The translations under genes were made by a program, and so were the position numbers. This document shows positions 8,837-18,131 of a stretch of DNA of 64,000 bases, in pieces. Origin of the DNA: Natronococcus sp. CG52. Its GTDB lineage: Archaea; Halobacteriota; Halobacteria; Halobacteriales; Natrialbaceae. Location of the stretch: the NCBI RefSeq assembly GCF_023913515.1, contig NZ_CP099391.1:1-64000 (forward strand). The letters are read 5' to 3'. The notes below the pieces were generated by a model. That model searched no databases. It saw only the letters and a program-made list of their open reading frames with translations, and was not told the DNA's origin. Within the stretch, counting starts at the first letter, position 1, and each line of letters opens with the position of its first letter.

Positions 8837-9452
8837 TTACAACTCGAGGTCGCGGAGGTGGCGTAAGTCGAACGGCTCGATCTGGCCGGCAGCTCGCCCC
8901 CGGATACTCCTCGGTGTGGACGTTGACGTACGCCTCACCCGCCTCGATCTTCGCGACCAGTTGCTGGACGGTCTGGGACTCGGCCTCCGGAGCGCGTCCA
9001 GCCTGGATGACGTCGTCGGTGATCGTTCCCGCGTCCAGCAGGCCGGTGAACGTGCCCTCGACGAGTTCCTCGTCCTGCGTCTCGAAGTCGTGTAGCCAGA
9101 CCGCGATGGGTCCGAGGGGCTCGTCCTCGTGGATGTGCGCCATGAACGTATTCTCGATGTTCGCGAGCGTGAGCGCGAACGTCAGTTCGCCGTCGCGGTG
9201 CTGGAAGACGGCGAGCCCGCTCGCGTCCGTTTCGACGCCCTCCTGGGGCATCAGTCGCGCGACGTAGAGGCCCTGGACGTCGGCCTCGTCGGGGCGGTCA
9301 TCCGCGTTCTCGTTTTTCTTCTCGGCGTCATCGTGATCCGGTTTCTCGTCGTCGTGGTGATCGGCCGCGACGAGGCCGGAACCCGCGGTCGCGGCGGCTC
9401 CGACGCCGAGGAGTTTGAGCGCTGTTCGTCTAGTTGAATCGTGGTCAGTCAT
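8837..9452 (-). pseudogene. TAT-exported CHRD domain protein, frameshift near the C terminus
   Basis: The start at 9452 yields a twin-arginine signal (TRRTALKLLGVGAAATAGSG) and an acidic His/Asp linker. The CHRD fold follows ('DGELTFALTLANIENTFMAH', then 'VQQLVAKIEAGEAYVNVHTE'). The frame breaks after EYPG at the five-C run about 8897-8901 (G on the coding strand); deleting one base reads on as 'RAAGQIEPFDLRHLRDLEL' and stops at 8837. CHRD domains occur in extracellular proteins of unknown precise role, first described in chordin. The lesion removes only the last strand, so a shortened product might still fold if the change is real. Confidence 0.8.
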
Positions 9453-9583
9453 CGATCGACACCCGAAACGGGCATCGGACGATGCCACCATAGTTTTCGT
9501 TCACGTACAGTGAGCGAGCCGTCGTAAGGCCGCCGTACAGCCGCGTACGATCCACCTACAGCAGCCGCTTCGCATCGGCGGCG

Positions 9584-10928
9584 TCAGGGCGTGATCGGCT
9601 CGAGCGTCGCCGTGAAGTGTCGGATTTCCTTCATCTCCGGCTCGTCAACGATCTCGAGGCCGGAGACCTCCTCGCGGCGCTCGAGAACCCCGGCCGCGGT
9701 CTCGGCGACGTGTTCCAGGTGCTCCCGGTGGTACATTCGTCGCGGGACGGCGAGTCGGACGAGTTCCGGTCGATCCGTTCCCGGGAACGCGAAGCTTCCG
9801 AGTTCGACCCCGCGAACGCCGCCCTCGCGGTAGAGTTCACAGACCAGCACCTGTCCGGGGAACTCCTCGGCTTCGAGGTGCGAGAAGAGTGCGCCGGCGT
9901 CGAGGTAGACCGCGTGTCCGCCCGCGGGCGTGTACAGCGGGACGCCGACCGACTCGAGCATCGAGGCGAGTTCCTGGATCTGTTCGACGCGGTCGGCGAC
10001 GTAGGCCTCGTCGACCGCCTCGCGAAGACCGACTGCCATCGCCGCGACGTCCCGGCCGGCCATCCCGCCGTAGGTCGGAAAGCCCTCGTAGAGAATCGCT
10101 CGCTGCTTGCACTGCTCGTACAGCCGTTCGTCGTCGGTCGCGACGAAGCCGCCGGCGTTCGACAGGGCGTCCTTCTTGCCGCTCATCACGAGCGCGTCGG
10201 CGAGTGAAAGCTGTTCGCGGGCGACCTCGGCGACCGAGACGTCGGCGAACTCGGACTCCCGCTGGGTGACGAAGTAGGCGTTCTCGGCGAACCGGCAGGC
10301 ATCGATGACGAACGTCGCGCCGATCTGATCGGCGAAGTCCCGGACGCGGCGCGTGTTCTCGACGCTGACCGGCTGTCCCGCCGCGGAGTTGTTCGTGATC
10401 GTCTGAACGACGACCGGAACCCGCTCTGGACCGTACTCGTCGACGACCGCGCGGGCCCGCTCGAGCGAGAAGTTCCCCTTGAAATCACCCTCCACGTCCG
10501 GATCTGTGGCGTCGTCGACCGGACAGTCGACCGGCTCCGCCCCTGGTTGGCGATGTGAGCGCGCGTCGTGTCGAAGTGCGTGTTGTTGGGGACGATATCG
10601 CCCTCAGAGATCAGCGTCCCGTAGAGGACGTTCTCCGCGCCTCGCCCCTGATGGGCCGGCACCACGCGTTCGAACCCCATCACTTCCTCGACGGCGGACT
10701 CGAGTTCGTCGAAGCTCCGCGACCCCGCGTACGATTCGTCGCCACGGATCAGCGCCGCCCACTGTTCGTCGCTCATCGCGCCCGTCCCGCTGTCGGTGAG
10801 CAGATCGACGAACACGTCGTCCGAGGAGAGATTGAAGACGTTGTACCCTGCCGCTTCGAGGGCTCGCTCTCGCTGCGCTCGCGAGGAAGCCGGATCTGTT
10901 CGACCAGCTTCGACTTGTAACCGACCAT
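9584..10928 (-). pseudogene. tnaA: Tryptophanase, two frameshifts
   Basis: The protein would be about 448 residues, a normal length for tryptophanase (PLP enzyme that splits tryptophan to indole, pyruvate and ammonia). ATG at 10928 starts '[15 protein letters not shown]'. One missing base near 10887 is needed to continue as '[19 protein letters not shown]'. '[20 protein letters not shown]' and '[16 protein letters not shown]' are characteristic. A second missing G near 10542 breaks the frame after 'AHIANQ'. The C-terminal part holds the PLP lysine region '[17 protein letters not shown]'. As in other haloarchaea the gene is next to lysC near the origin. Both lesions sit in short C/G runs. Confidence 0.9.
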
Positions 10929-11175
10929 ACAACCGGTTCGCGCGCCATACAGTTCAATTCGAGTGAGAGGTCCTGGGCACGAACGTCACGACCCTCCCAT
11001 CGGCGAATCGATGTGGAACTCGCTGTCCGAATGCTGCCAGTAGTGAGCAAAACGTCACGCTACGGGTCAGCGATCGGCGTAAAAACCGCGCGGCATCCGC
11101 GGTATGTTCAGCGGGTGGTTCGTGTCCGTGCTCGAGACGGCGGTCCGGGATCGGACTACAGGCCGTCGCCTGCTA

Positions 11176-11322
11176 TCAGAGCAGGAACGACAGCACGGCG
11201 AGCACCAGGAACACCAGTACGAGCCACTTGGCGATGGTCATCGAGATTCCTGCGACGCCGGTCGCACCGACGGCGGCGGCGATCAGTGCGATGACGAAGA
11301 ACAGGATTGCGAGTTCTAACAT
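11176..11322 (-). CDS. DUF1328 family small membrane protein (48 aa)
   Basis: The reading frame from ATG 11322 gives [20 protein letters not shown], then '[18 protein letters not shown]', ending SFLL. Two membrane segments joined by a short glycine loop match the DUF1328/YtjA family closely (starting MLxxAIxFxVIALIA and the 'IAKWL' motif). Function is unknown; in bacteria the family is associated with stress-responsive envelope proteins. It lies alone between tnaA and lysC. Confidence 0.9.
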   Translation of the reverse strand: MLELAILFFVIALIAAAVGATGVAGISMTIAKWLVLVFLVLAVLSFLL

Positions 11323-11515
11323 ACTTCGAGTTTCGGGCGGACGCTAAAAGTGCGTTGAGCCTGAATCTGCCATCTGTAACTTCTCAGGAAACGTAACGGT
11401 GAGTGAAAGCGCCGGTTTCGGTGCCCTCGGCGGCCTCAGTTCCGCGTTCTCGTCGTGAAAGCCACCGTCCCGCACGAGGAGGAGTAAAACGGCCGCGATC
11501 GGACGGTGGTCGAGC

Positions 11516-12694
11516 CTAGAACAGGTCCTGGGTCAACTCGAGCGTCCGCTCTCGATCCTCCCAGTTGACGAAGATGGCGACGCTCGTCGCGCTCGTGATG
11601 ATGTCGTGAACGTTGATACGCGCCTCGGAGAGCGGGTTGACGATGTCGCTGATGATGCCCGGCTGGTTGGGCAGTTCGCCCCCCGTGACCCGAACGACCG
11701 CCAGCGGCTCGTCGACGGTGACGCTCGAGAGTTCGTCGCGCGCGATGACCTCGCGGTGGAGGATGTTCTCGGCGCGTTCGGCCTCCTTCTCGTCGACGTA
11801 GAACGTGACGCTGTCGAGTCCGCTCGCGACGGCGTCGACGTTGATATCGCTCTCGCTGAGCGGTTTCGAGAGGTGGTTGAAGACGCCGGGCTGGTTACGG
11901 ATCGCGCGGCCTGCGACCGTCAGACAGGCCAGCGGCCGCTCGCGAAGGTCGACCAGGTTGTGAAACTCGCCCTCGATGCTCGTCCCGCCGGAGAGGAGGT
12001 CGCCGTGCTGGTAGTGGACGACGCGGACGTCGAGCTTTCCGCCCTTGTAGGAGAGCGCGGAGGGGGCGACGACCTCGGCACCGCGGAACGAGAGGTTCCG
12101 GAGTTCGTCGACGGAAATCTCGCCGACGTTTCGGGCACCCTCGACGACGTTGGGATCGCCCGTCATGACGCCCTCGACGTCGGTGACGATGACGACCTCG
12201 TCGGCGTCCATGTACTTGCCCATCATGACCGCCGTCGTGTCGCTGCCCCCACGACCGAGCGTCGTGATCGAGCCGTCCGGCCCCTCGGCGAGGAACCCGG
12301 TGATCACCGGCACCGTCTCGTCGAGATCCTCGGCAACCTCGAACGCGCGGTTCTGGGTCTCCTCGACGTCGACCTCGCCGTACTCGTCGGTGACGATGGG
12401 CCAGTTCTCGCTACCGGGCTCGAGGAAGGTCGCGTCGACGTCGCGGGCCGTCAGTGCGGCCTTGAGCATCCGAACTGAGGTTCGTTCCCCCATGCTGACG
12501 ATCTGGGCGCGGTCCGCCTCGTCGGTCTCGAAGGTGATCTCGTCGAGCAGGTCGTCGGTGGTCGACCCCATCGCACTCGCGACCACGGCGATCTCGTGAC
12601 CGTCCTCGACGGCGGCCGCGATCGAGTCCGCGGCCCGGTTGATCCGGTCGCCGCTGCCGAGACTCGTTCCGCCGAACTTCACTACGACGCGCAT
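11516..12694 (-). CDS. lysC: Aspartate kinase
   Basis: 392 residues. The N-terminal kinase domain has KFGGTSLGSG (residues 6-15), 'VVASAMGSTTDDLLD', 'MGERTSVRML', 'TTLGRGGSDTTAVMM' and 'IVTDVEGVMTGDP'. Two ACT domains follow ('NQPGVFNHLSKPLSESDINVD' in part, and 'NQPGIISDIVNPLSEARIN'), which bind amino acids for feedback control. It phosphorylates aspartate in the first step to lysine, threonine and methionine. The tnaA-lysC pair and its distance to dp1 and orc1 match the origin neighbourhood known from Haloferax volcanii. Confidence 0.97.
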   Translation of the reverse strand: MRVVVKFGGTSLGSGDRINRAADSIAAAVEDGHEIAVVASAMGSTTDDLLDEITFETDEADRAQIVSMGERTSVRMLKAALTARDVDATFLEPGSENWPIVTDEYGEVDVEETQNRAFEVAEDLDETVPVITGFLAEGPDGSITTLGRGGSDTTAVMMGKYMDADEVVIVTDVEGVMTGDPNVVEGARNVGEISVDELRNLSFRGAEVVAPSALSYKGGKLDVRVVHYQHGDLLSGGTSIEGEFHNLVDLRERPLACLTVAGRAIRNQPGVFNHLSKPLSESDINVDAVASGLDSVTFYVDEKEAERAENILHREVIARDELSSVTVDEPLAVVRVTGGELPNQPGIISDIVNPLSEARINVHDIITSATSVAIFVNWEDRERTLELTQDLF

Positions 12695-12998
12695 GCTACC
12701 ACCTCACCGAGAGGAAGCGCACTGGTGGATTGACTCATGGCAGGTGGTTGCAAGAGCGAGCAGATAACTGTGTCTCATCGTCCTCATTTTTACCCGAAGC
12801 CGGGTATACTGTCGGCTGGAAGTCAGTGTGGTTAATTCGCCGGACGACCGCGGCAAATCCCACAAACGGTTACAGTCGACAGTACGACGATCGCGTCGTC
12901 ACGCGACGACTCGCGAACGCCGACGGTCGTGATGGGACCCTCTTCTATCGTCGGATGCCGACTGGATTTATGTTCGTGCGCATCATTACCACATTCGA
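12695..12998. other. Divergent intergenic region upstream of lysC and the GNAT gene
   Basis: About 300 bases without a gene. Promoters for the two divergent genes should lie here. No operator or repeat is recognised. Confidence 0.4.
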
Positions 12999-13442
12999 AT
13001 GAACGTACGGGACGCACTCGAGGCCGACGCCGACGCGCTGGCGGCGATCGCCGACTCACCCACCGACGTGATGCGAAATCTGGTCCACGACCGAACGGTG
13101 CGTGTCGCGGAGGACGGAACCCACGATCCGAACGCGGACGTCTCGGAATCGCAGTACAGCGGCTCGGATCCCGAGGATCTGCTCGGATTCGTCAGTTTCG
13201 ACGCCCGCGAGGACACCGTTCACGTCACCCAACTCGACGGCACCCCCGAAGCGTGCAAACGGCTGCTCGCCGAACCGGTTCGGTTCGCCCGACGCGAGTC
13301 GATGGCCGTCGAGGTTCTGGTCGCGTCCGGCGCTAACCCGATCGAGGACGCCGCCGAGGAGTTGGGATTCGAGAAACGAGGACGGGGGCCGCAGTTCGAA
13401 GGCGCCTCGACGGTTCGGTTCCGGCTGGACCCCGCTAGCTGA
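12999..13442 (+). CDS. GNAT-like acetyltransferase family protein
   Basis: 147 residues opening 'MNVRDALEADADALAAIADS', a GNAT-type first helix, with 'LLGFVSFDAREDTVHVTQLD' in the core. A late segment 'AVEVLVASGANPIEDAAEEL' and 'GFEKRGRGPQFEG' resembles the C-terminal GNAT half, but the acetyl-CoA loop (Q/RxxGxG/A) is degenerate. Enzymatic activity is uncertain. Its 3' end overlaps that of dp1 by eight bases (convergent). A gene of this type is found at the same place in other haloarchaeal origin regions. Confidence 0.72.
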   Translation: MNVRDALEADADALAAIADSPTDVMRNLVHDRTVRVAEDGTHDPNADVSESQYSGSDPEDLLGFVSFDAREDTVHVTQLDGTPEACKRLLAEPVRFARRESMAVEVLVASGANPIEDAAEELGFEKRGRGPQFEGASTVRFRLDPAS

Positions 13443-15030
13443 ACTTCTGGACCGTGACGTCGAGCGTGTCGAGATCGACGATAGGCGCGTAGCCGGCGTC
13501 GGGATCGATGTTGACGCTCTTCTGGAAGTCCGTCTGGGCCTGCCAGCAGCCGGAGTTGATCGCGAGCACGTCGTGGTACTTGCCGAAACCGAGCTTGTGA
13601 ACGTGGCCCGTGTGGAAGATGTCCGGGACCTCCTCCATGATGAGGTAGTCCCGTTCTTCGGGGGCGAGTCGAGTGTGACCGCCGAACTGCGGCGCGACGT
13701 GACGTTTCTTCAGAAGCTGGTACATCGCCCTGTGGGGATCGTCGTAGCTCGCCTTCTCCTCCGGAAGTTCCGCGATCACCTCGTCGAGCGAGACGCCGTG
13801 GTACATCAGGACGGAGACGCCCTCGAGCGTCACCGTCGACGGGTTGCTCACGATCTGGGCGTCGTGCGCGGACATGATCCCCCGGAGCTCCTCGTCGAAT
13901 CCGGGCTGAGGTTCGGCGAGGCGGACCGCGTCGTGGTTCCCCGGAATCATGACGATCTCGATGTCGCCCGGAACCCGTTTGAGATGTTCGTTGAACAGTT
14001 CGTACTGCTCGTAGATGTCGACGACGTCGAGTTCCTCGTCCTGGTTCGGATAGATGCCGACGCCCTCGACCATGTCGCCCGCGATCAGCAGGTACTCGAC
14101 GTGCTGGGCCTGCTCCGTGTGGAGCCAGTCGGCAAAGCGGTTCCAGGCGTCGCCCATGAACTCCTGGCTGCCGACGTGGACGTCGCTGATGAGCGCCGCC
14201 TGCACGTGACGATCGGCGGTCGAGGGCTCGTGCGTCCGCGGAACGTCCGGGAAGTACATCGAGTCGACGAACGCGATCCCCGAGTCGTCGGCGAGCGTCC
14301 CCTCCATCGCCAGCACCTCGTCACGGAGCAGTTCGTCGACGAGGTCGACGTACTCCCGATCCTTCATCACCAGCCACGGGAAGGTTCCGGTGGCGTCCTC
14401 GAGTTCTATCAGCCAGTGACCGCTCGCCGTCGACCGGATGTCGTTGACCAGACCGACCATCGCGGCGTCGCTACCGCCGGGCATCGACTGGATGGCCGTC
14501 GCCGGCCGGTGGTTGACGCGGCCGCGAAGCTTCGACCCCAGTCGCTCGAGTCGGTCCCGGAAGACGGAGACGAAGTCGCCGTACTCTCCCGTCCCCGTAC
14601 TCTCGCCGGTCATGTCGCCGACGATCTCGAGCGAGCGTTCGTCGGGATCCGACGACCTGCCGGCGCCCTGAGACACCCCCTTCGTTTCAACTGGACTACC
14701 TCCTGCAGTGGGCTGAGTATTCGTCTGCGGAGCTCCAGTTGAAGCGGAGGAGTCGGTCGGCGAGGACGGGGCATCCGGTCCGGCGGTTCGGGCGTCGTCG
14801 GTGGCGTTCGATCCGCGATTCCGTCGGTCCGACCCGCTCAGTTCGTTCGGGACCGATTCGACGTGTTCGAGACGAACGACCAGCGCGTCCGACGGAAGCT
14901 CCTCGATGACGCGCTCGAGCACCGTTACCGGGTCGTCCGCGGACGCAATTCGGGTTACTGCCTCGCGTTCGGCGTTGTAGCCGCGGCTCGTGAGTTCGCT
15001 GACGATCCGGGCGGGCCCCTCGAGTGGCAC
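13435..15030 (-). CDS. polB: DNA polymerase D small subunit (DP1), Mre11-like exonuclease
   Basis: 531 residues from a GTG start at 15030, chosen because MPLEGPARIVSELTSRGYNA is the family's typical beginning; the much longer open frame upstream overlaps sec11 and is a shadow. An N-terminal helical region is followed by an unstructured Ser/Thr/Pro linker (about residues 75-150), an OB fold, and a metallophosphoesterase domain with ISDVHVGS, LLIAGDMVEG, MIPGNHD, MYHGVS and FHTGHVHK. It is the 3'-5' proofreading subunit of the replicative polymerase D. Two ORB-like boxes are written into the linker codons (14675-14698 and 14742-14760). Confidence 0.95.
   Translation of the reverse strand: MPLEGPARIVSELTSRGYNAEREAVTRIASADDPVTVLERVIEELPSDALVVRLEHVESVPNELSGSDRRNRGSNATDDARTAGPDAPSSPTDSSASTGAPQTNTQPTAGGSPVETKGVSQGAGRSSDPDERSLEIVGDMTGESTGTGEYGDFVSVFRDRLERLGSKLRGRVNHRPATAIQSMPGGSDAAMVGLVNDIRSTASGHWLIELEDATGTFPWLVMKDREYVDLVDELLRDEVLAMEGTLADDSGIAFVDSMYFPDVPRTHEPSTADRHVQAALISDVHVGSQEFMGDAWNRFADWLHTEQAQHVEYLLIAGDMVEGVGIYPNQDEELDVVDIYEQYELFNEHLKRVPGDIEIVMIPGNHDAVRLAEPQPGFDEELRGIMSAHDAQIVSNPSTVTLEGVSVLMYHGVSLDEVIAELPEEKASYDDPHRAMYQLLKKRHVAPQFGGHTRLAPEERDYLIMEEVPDIFHTGHVHKLGFGKYHDVLAINSGCWQAQTDFQKSVNIDPDAGYAPIVDLDTLDVTVQKFS
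14675..14698 (-). other. ORB-like Orc1 box inside dp1
   Basis: On the minus strand this reads TCCAGTTGAAACGAAGGGG then GTGTC, identical over 19 bases to the core of the right origin ORB at 19158-19176. In the protein it encodes the linker segment SPVETKGV. Confidence 0.75.
14742..14760 (+). other. Second, degenerate ORB-like box inside dp1
   Basis: Reads CTCCAGTTGAAGCGGAGGA on the plus strand, opposite to the box at 14675-14698 and about 45 bp away, so the two form a divergent inverted pair much like the origin pair but with a short spacer. It encodes the linker around SSASTGAP. Confidence 0.5.
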
Positions 15031-15126
15031 ACGCCTCGCATTCGCGACCGGGGGCAAAAGGATAGCGGATGCAGATCGGTACGGCGAACAGAACCTTGAT
15101 TGTCGGTCCCGGAATAAGACGGGACG

Positions 15127-16176
15127 ATGAGCGGTCCCGACCCCGGAGACGTCGACGACAGCAGCGATAACACCGGTGAGTCCAGCCGCCACGATCCGCA
15201 CGACGACCGATCGGACGGGACCGGCGATCCGGACCACGGTAGAGCGCCGCCTCCCGACCAGGACGAGATGACCGCCGGTGGGACTCGTCAGGGCGTCCCT
15301 GACGGCGCTCGAGACGGGAACGCGGCCGCACGCAACGGGCGCGCAGATAACGGCGACGGCGCCGGCGTCTCGATCGAGGACGACGGGGTCCTCCGCTGGT
15401 TCCTCAAGACGAACGACGACTCCGCCGTCCTGGTGCGCGACGTCCTGAGCAGCGTCGCCATCGTCGTGGTCATCGGACTCCTCCTCTTTGCGGTCAGTGG
15501 CATCTGGCCGCCGCTGGTCGCCGTCGAGAGCGGCAGTATGGAACCGAACATGGAGAAGGGTGATCTCATCTTCGTCGTCGCGGACGACCGCTTCGTCGGC
15601 GACGATCCCGCCGGCGAGACCGGCGTCGTCACCCTCGAGAGCGGCCAGGGGAACGGCCACGAGAAGTTCGGACAGCCGGGTGACGTCATCATCTTCGAGC
15701 CGAACGGCGACGAGTTCCGGACACCCGTGATACACCGCGCTCACTTCTGGGTCCAAGAGGATGAAAACTGGGTCGACACCAAGGCGAACGAGGAGTACGT
15801 CAACGGTGCGACCTGCGAACAGCTTCAGACCTGTCCCGCCAATCACGACGGCTTCGTCACGAAGGGTGACGCCAACAGCTACTACGACCAGTACCAGCAG
15901 GGCCCCGGCGCACAGACTGACGTCGTCCAGCCCGGGTGGGTCACCGGAAAGGCGACCTTCCGGATCCCGTGGCTCGGCTACGTCCGGCTGACGTTCGACT
16001 CGATCCTGGGTGAACTCGTCGCGCCTCAGCCGACGATCGAAACGGTCAGCAGTCCGCTCGAGAACGAGGCGGGACTGTCCGACGAAAGCGCCGTCGTCGG
16101 CGGAATCGGTGCGACGGGCGCCGCCGCAACCGGAACCGGCGTCGCGATGGCCGCCGGCCGTTTCCGCCGCGAGTAA
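15127..16176 (+). CDS. sec11: Signal peptidase I (Sec11-type)
   Basis: 349 residues. A long acidic, glycine- and asparagine-rich cytosolic head (about 1-95) precedes one membrane segment ('VAIVVVIGLLLFAVSGIWPP') and the catalytic box 'VESGSMEPNMEKGDLIFVV', where the serine of SGSMEP is the nucleophile. The second box 'PVIHRAHFW' carries the histidine that replaces lysine in archaeal and ER-type enzymes, and 'TKGDAN' is the aspartate box. A second C-terminal hydrophobic helix (GGIGATGAAATGTGVAMAAG) is likely. It cleaves signal peptides outside the membrane. The gene lies between dp1 and orc1 as in other haloarchaeal origin regions. Confidence 0.95.
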   Translation: MSGPDPGDVDDSSDNTGESSRHDPHDDRSDGTGDPDHGRAPPPDQDEMTAGGTRQGVPDGARDGNAAARNGRADNGDGAGVSIEDDGVLRWFLKTNDDSAVLVRDVLSSVAIVVVIGLLLFAVSGIWPPLVAVESGSMEPNMEKGDLIFVVADDRFVGDDPAGETGVVTLESGQGNGHEKFGQPGDVIIFEPNGDEFRTPVIHRAHFWVQEDENWVDTKANEEYVNGATCEQLQTCPANHDGFVTKGDANSYYDQYQQGPGAQTDVVQPGWVTGKATFRIPWLGYVRLTFDSILGELVAPQPTIETVSSPLENEAGLSDESAVVGGIGATGAAATGTGVAMAAGRFRRE

Positions 16177-16387
16177 TCCCGCCGCGCGTAACCCCGTCTG
16201 GCGTAACACGCCATCGATCCCCCGTCTCGCTCGGTTTTTCGGCCGTCCGTATCGATCGAACGCTCGCCCAGCCTCTCGTGTCGCTCGTGGTCTCGAGCAG
16301 AATGCTGGCGGTCTCGAGTCGCCGAAACGGTCGATCCGAACCGGTCTCGAGTCGAAATGAGGGGTTCCGGGACGCCGTTCCCGATCG

Positions 16388-18118
16388 TCAGTTCTCGAAG
16401 CGGGCCTGTACGAACGGCTGAACGTCGTCGATGTTGCTCAGGCGCGAGTCGCTCAGGAGGACGGCCTCGGTCTCGTCGATCGGAACCGAGAGACTGATCT
16501 CCTTCGTTCGGCCGTACCGTCCCTTCGAGACGACCACGGCGTTGACGATGCCGAGCATGTCGAGTTCGCTGATGAGGTCGGTGACGCGGCGCTGGGTCAG
16601 GACGTCGGCGTCGATCTCCTCGCAGAGGCGCTTGTAGATGTTGAACACCTCGCCGGTGTTGATGCTGTGAACGCCGTTTTTCTCGAGCAAGATGGTCGAG
16701 AAGAGGACGAGTTTGCTCTGAGTCGGGAGCGTGCGGACGACTTCGACGACGCGGTCGAGTTCGATCTTGTCCTGGGCCTGCCGGACGTGCTCCTCGACGA
16801 TCGTCTCGGCCTGAGATCGCTCCGCGAGTTCGCCCGCTGTCCGGAGGAGGTCGAGCGCCCGACGGGCGTCCCCGTGTTCCTGTGCAGCGAAGGCCGCACA
16901 CAGCGGGATCACGTCGCCCGAGAGCGCGTTCCCCTTGAACGCGACCTCCGATCGGTGCTGGAGGATATCTCGCAACTGGTTCGCGTCGTACGGCGGGAAG
17001 ACGATCTCCTCCTCGCCGAGACTCGACTTCACGCGCGGATCCAGAAAGTCGGTGAACTTGAGGTCGTTCGAGATGCCGATGATCGAGACTCGCGAGTTCT
17101 CGAGTTCGGAGTTCATCCGCGAGAGGTTGTAGAGCGTGTCGTCGCCGCTCTTCTCGACCAGTTTGTCGATCTCGTCGAGCATGATAACGACGACGCGCTC
17201 GTCGTAGTCGACGGCGTCGAAGAAGACGCTGTAGACCCGATCCGTCGGCCACCCCGTCATCGGGACCTCCTCGAAGGACTCCTTGTCCGCCTCGAGGGAA
17301 GCGATTCGATCCTCGACTTCGGCGACGGCGGTAAACGGCGTCGACTCGAGCGGATGCGTCGGCGATGGTTCGTCCTCGACTGAGTCGGATGTAGACCCCC
17401 CTGTTTCTAGTGGAGAATCACGGGACACAGCGTCGGTTTCGGTTGCAAACGAAACGCCACTGCCGTCCGTTTTTTCCTCGCCGGTGAGCGGGTCGCCTTC
17501 GGCGGATCGGCCCTGCTGGACGGCGGACTCGAACGGGTCGTCGCTCGTCCCGCCGTCGGTCGGTGATCCATCCTCGGATCGAGAGGGGGCCTCGTTCTCG
17601 TACTGTTCGACGGTCTCGAGGAGTTCCTCGAGGGAGGCGACCTTTTCGTCGATTCGCGCCTTGTTCTTCTCGATGAACTTGTTCGCGAGCTGTGCCAGGA
17701 CGCGATACTGGGTGTCGGTAACCTCGCAGTTGATGTACTCGACGTCACAGGGGACGCTGTACTTCTGGGAGGTGCTCTCGAGTTCCTTGCTGACGAACTT
17801 CGCACTCGCGGTCTTCCCCGTTCCCGTCTTGCCGTAAATCAGGATGTTCGACGGCGTCTCGCCGCGGAGTGCGGCGACGAGGATCGTCGCCATCTTGTTG
17901 ATCTGATCACTTCGATGCGGGAGCTCGTGTGGCGTATAGGAGGGTCTGAGAACCTCCTTGTTCTCGAAGATCGGCTCCCCGCTGAGCAGGTCGTCGAACA
18001 ATCCCTGATTCGGCTCGTCGTCGCCGATTGCCGTTTCCTCGAGCGGCGTCGAAAATCCGTGTGTTCCGTCGGGTTCGACCTCGTCCGCCCCTGGTATCTC
18101 CGAGTTGTCATCTGACAT
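16388..18118 (-). CDS. orc1: Origin recognition / replication initiator protein Orc1/Cdc6
   Basis: 576 residues from ATG 18118; the frame extends upstream but that part reads through the ORB-containing leader and is not conserved-looking. AAA+ motifs are Walker A GKTGTGKT (96-103) and Walker B VIMLDEID (311-318), with a C-terminal winged helix ('VHSINTGEVFNIYKRL', 'QRRVTDLISELDMLGIV'). A disordered acidic insert of roughly 110 residues (about 173-285) separates the Walker motifs and makes the protein longer than the ~410 aa of Sulfolobus homologues, as seen in other haloarchaeal Orc1. It binds ORBs in the adjacent origin and loads the MCM helicase. One ORB lies in its own leader, suggesting autoregulation. 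Confidence 0.97.
   Translation of the reverse strand: MSDDNSEIPGADEVEPDGTHGFSTPLEETAIGDDEPNQGLFDDLLSGEPIFENKEVLRPSYTPHELPHRSDQINKMATILVAALRGETPSNILIYGKTGTGKTASAKFVSKELESTSQKYSVPCDVEYINCEVTDTQYRVLAQLANKFIEKNKARIDEKVASLEELLETVEQYENEAPSRSEDGSPTDGGTSDDPFESAVQQGRSAEGDPLTGEEKTDGSGVSFATETDAVSRDSPLETGGSTSDSVEDEPSPTHPLESTPFTAVAEVEDRIASLEADKESFEEVPMTGWPTDRVYSVFFDAVDYDERVVVIMLDEIDKLVEKSGDDTLYNLSRMNSELENSRVSIIGISNDLKFTDFLDPRVKSSLGEEEIVFPPYDANQLRDILQHRSEVAFKGNALSGDVIPLCAAFAAQEHGDARRALDLLRTAGELAERSQAETIVEEHVRQAQDKIELDRVVEVVRTLPTQSKLVLFSTILLEKNGVHSINTGEVFNIYKRLCEEIDADVLTQRRVTDLISELDMLGIVNAVVVSKGRYGRTKEISLSVPIDETEAVLLSDSRLSNIDDVQPFVQARFEN
17394..17418 (-). other. ORB-like box inside the orc1 coding sequence
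   Basis: On the minus strand the core reads CTCCACTAGAAACAGGGGGG. It matches the ORB pattern (TCCA, GAAAC, G-run) with two mismatches in the centre and one base less before the G-run. It lies in codons for the disordered insert (SPLETGGS), where sequence is free to vary. Confidence 0.5.
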
Positions 18119-18131
18119 CAGTCGTTCGAGT

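Noticed and set aside
13435-16209. A 924-residue open frame on the minus strand covering dp1 and beyond
   Set aside because: The part upstream of 15030 is antisense to sec11 and has no recognisable domain; the family start MPLEGPARIVSEL falls at GTG 15030.
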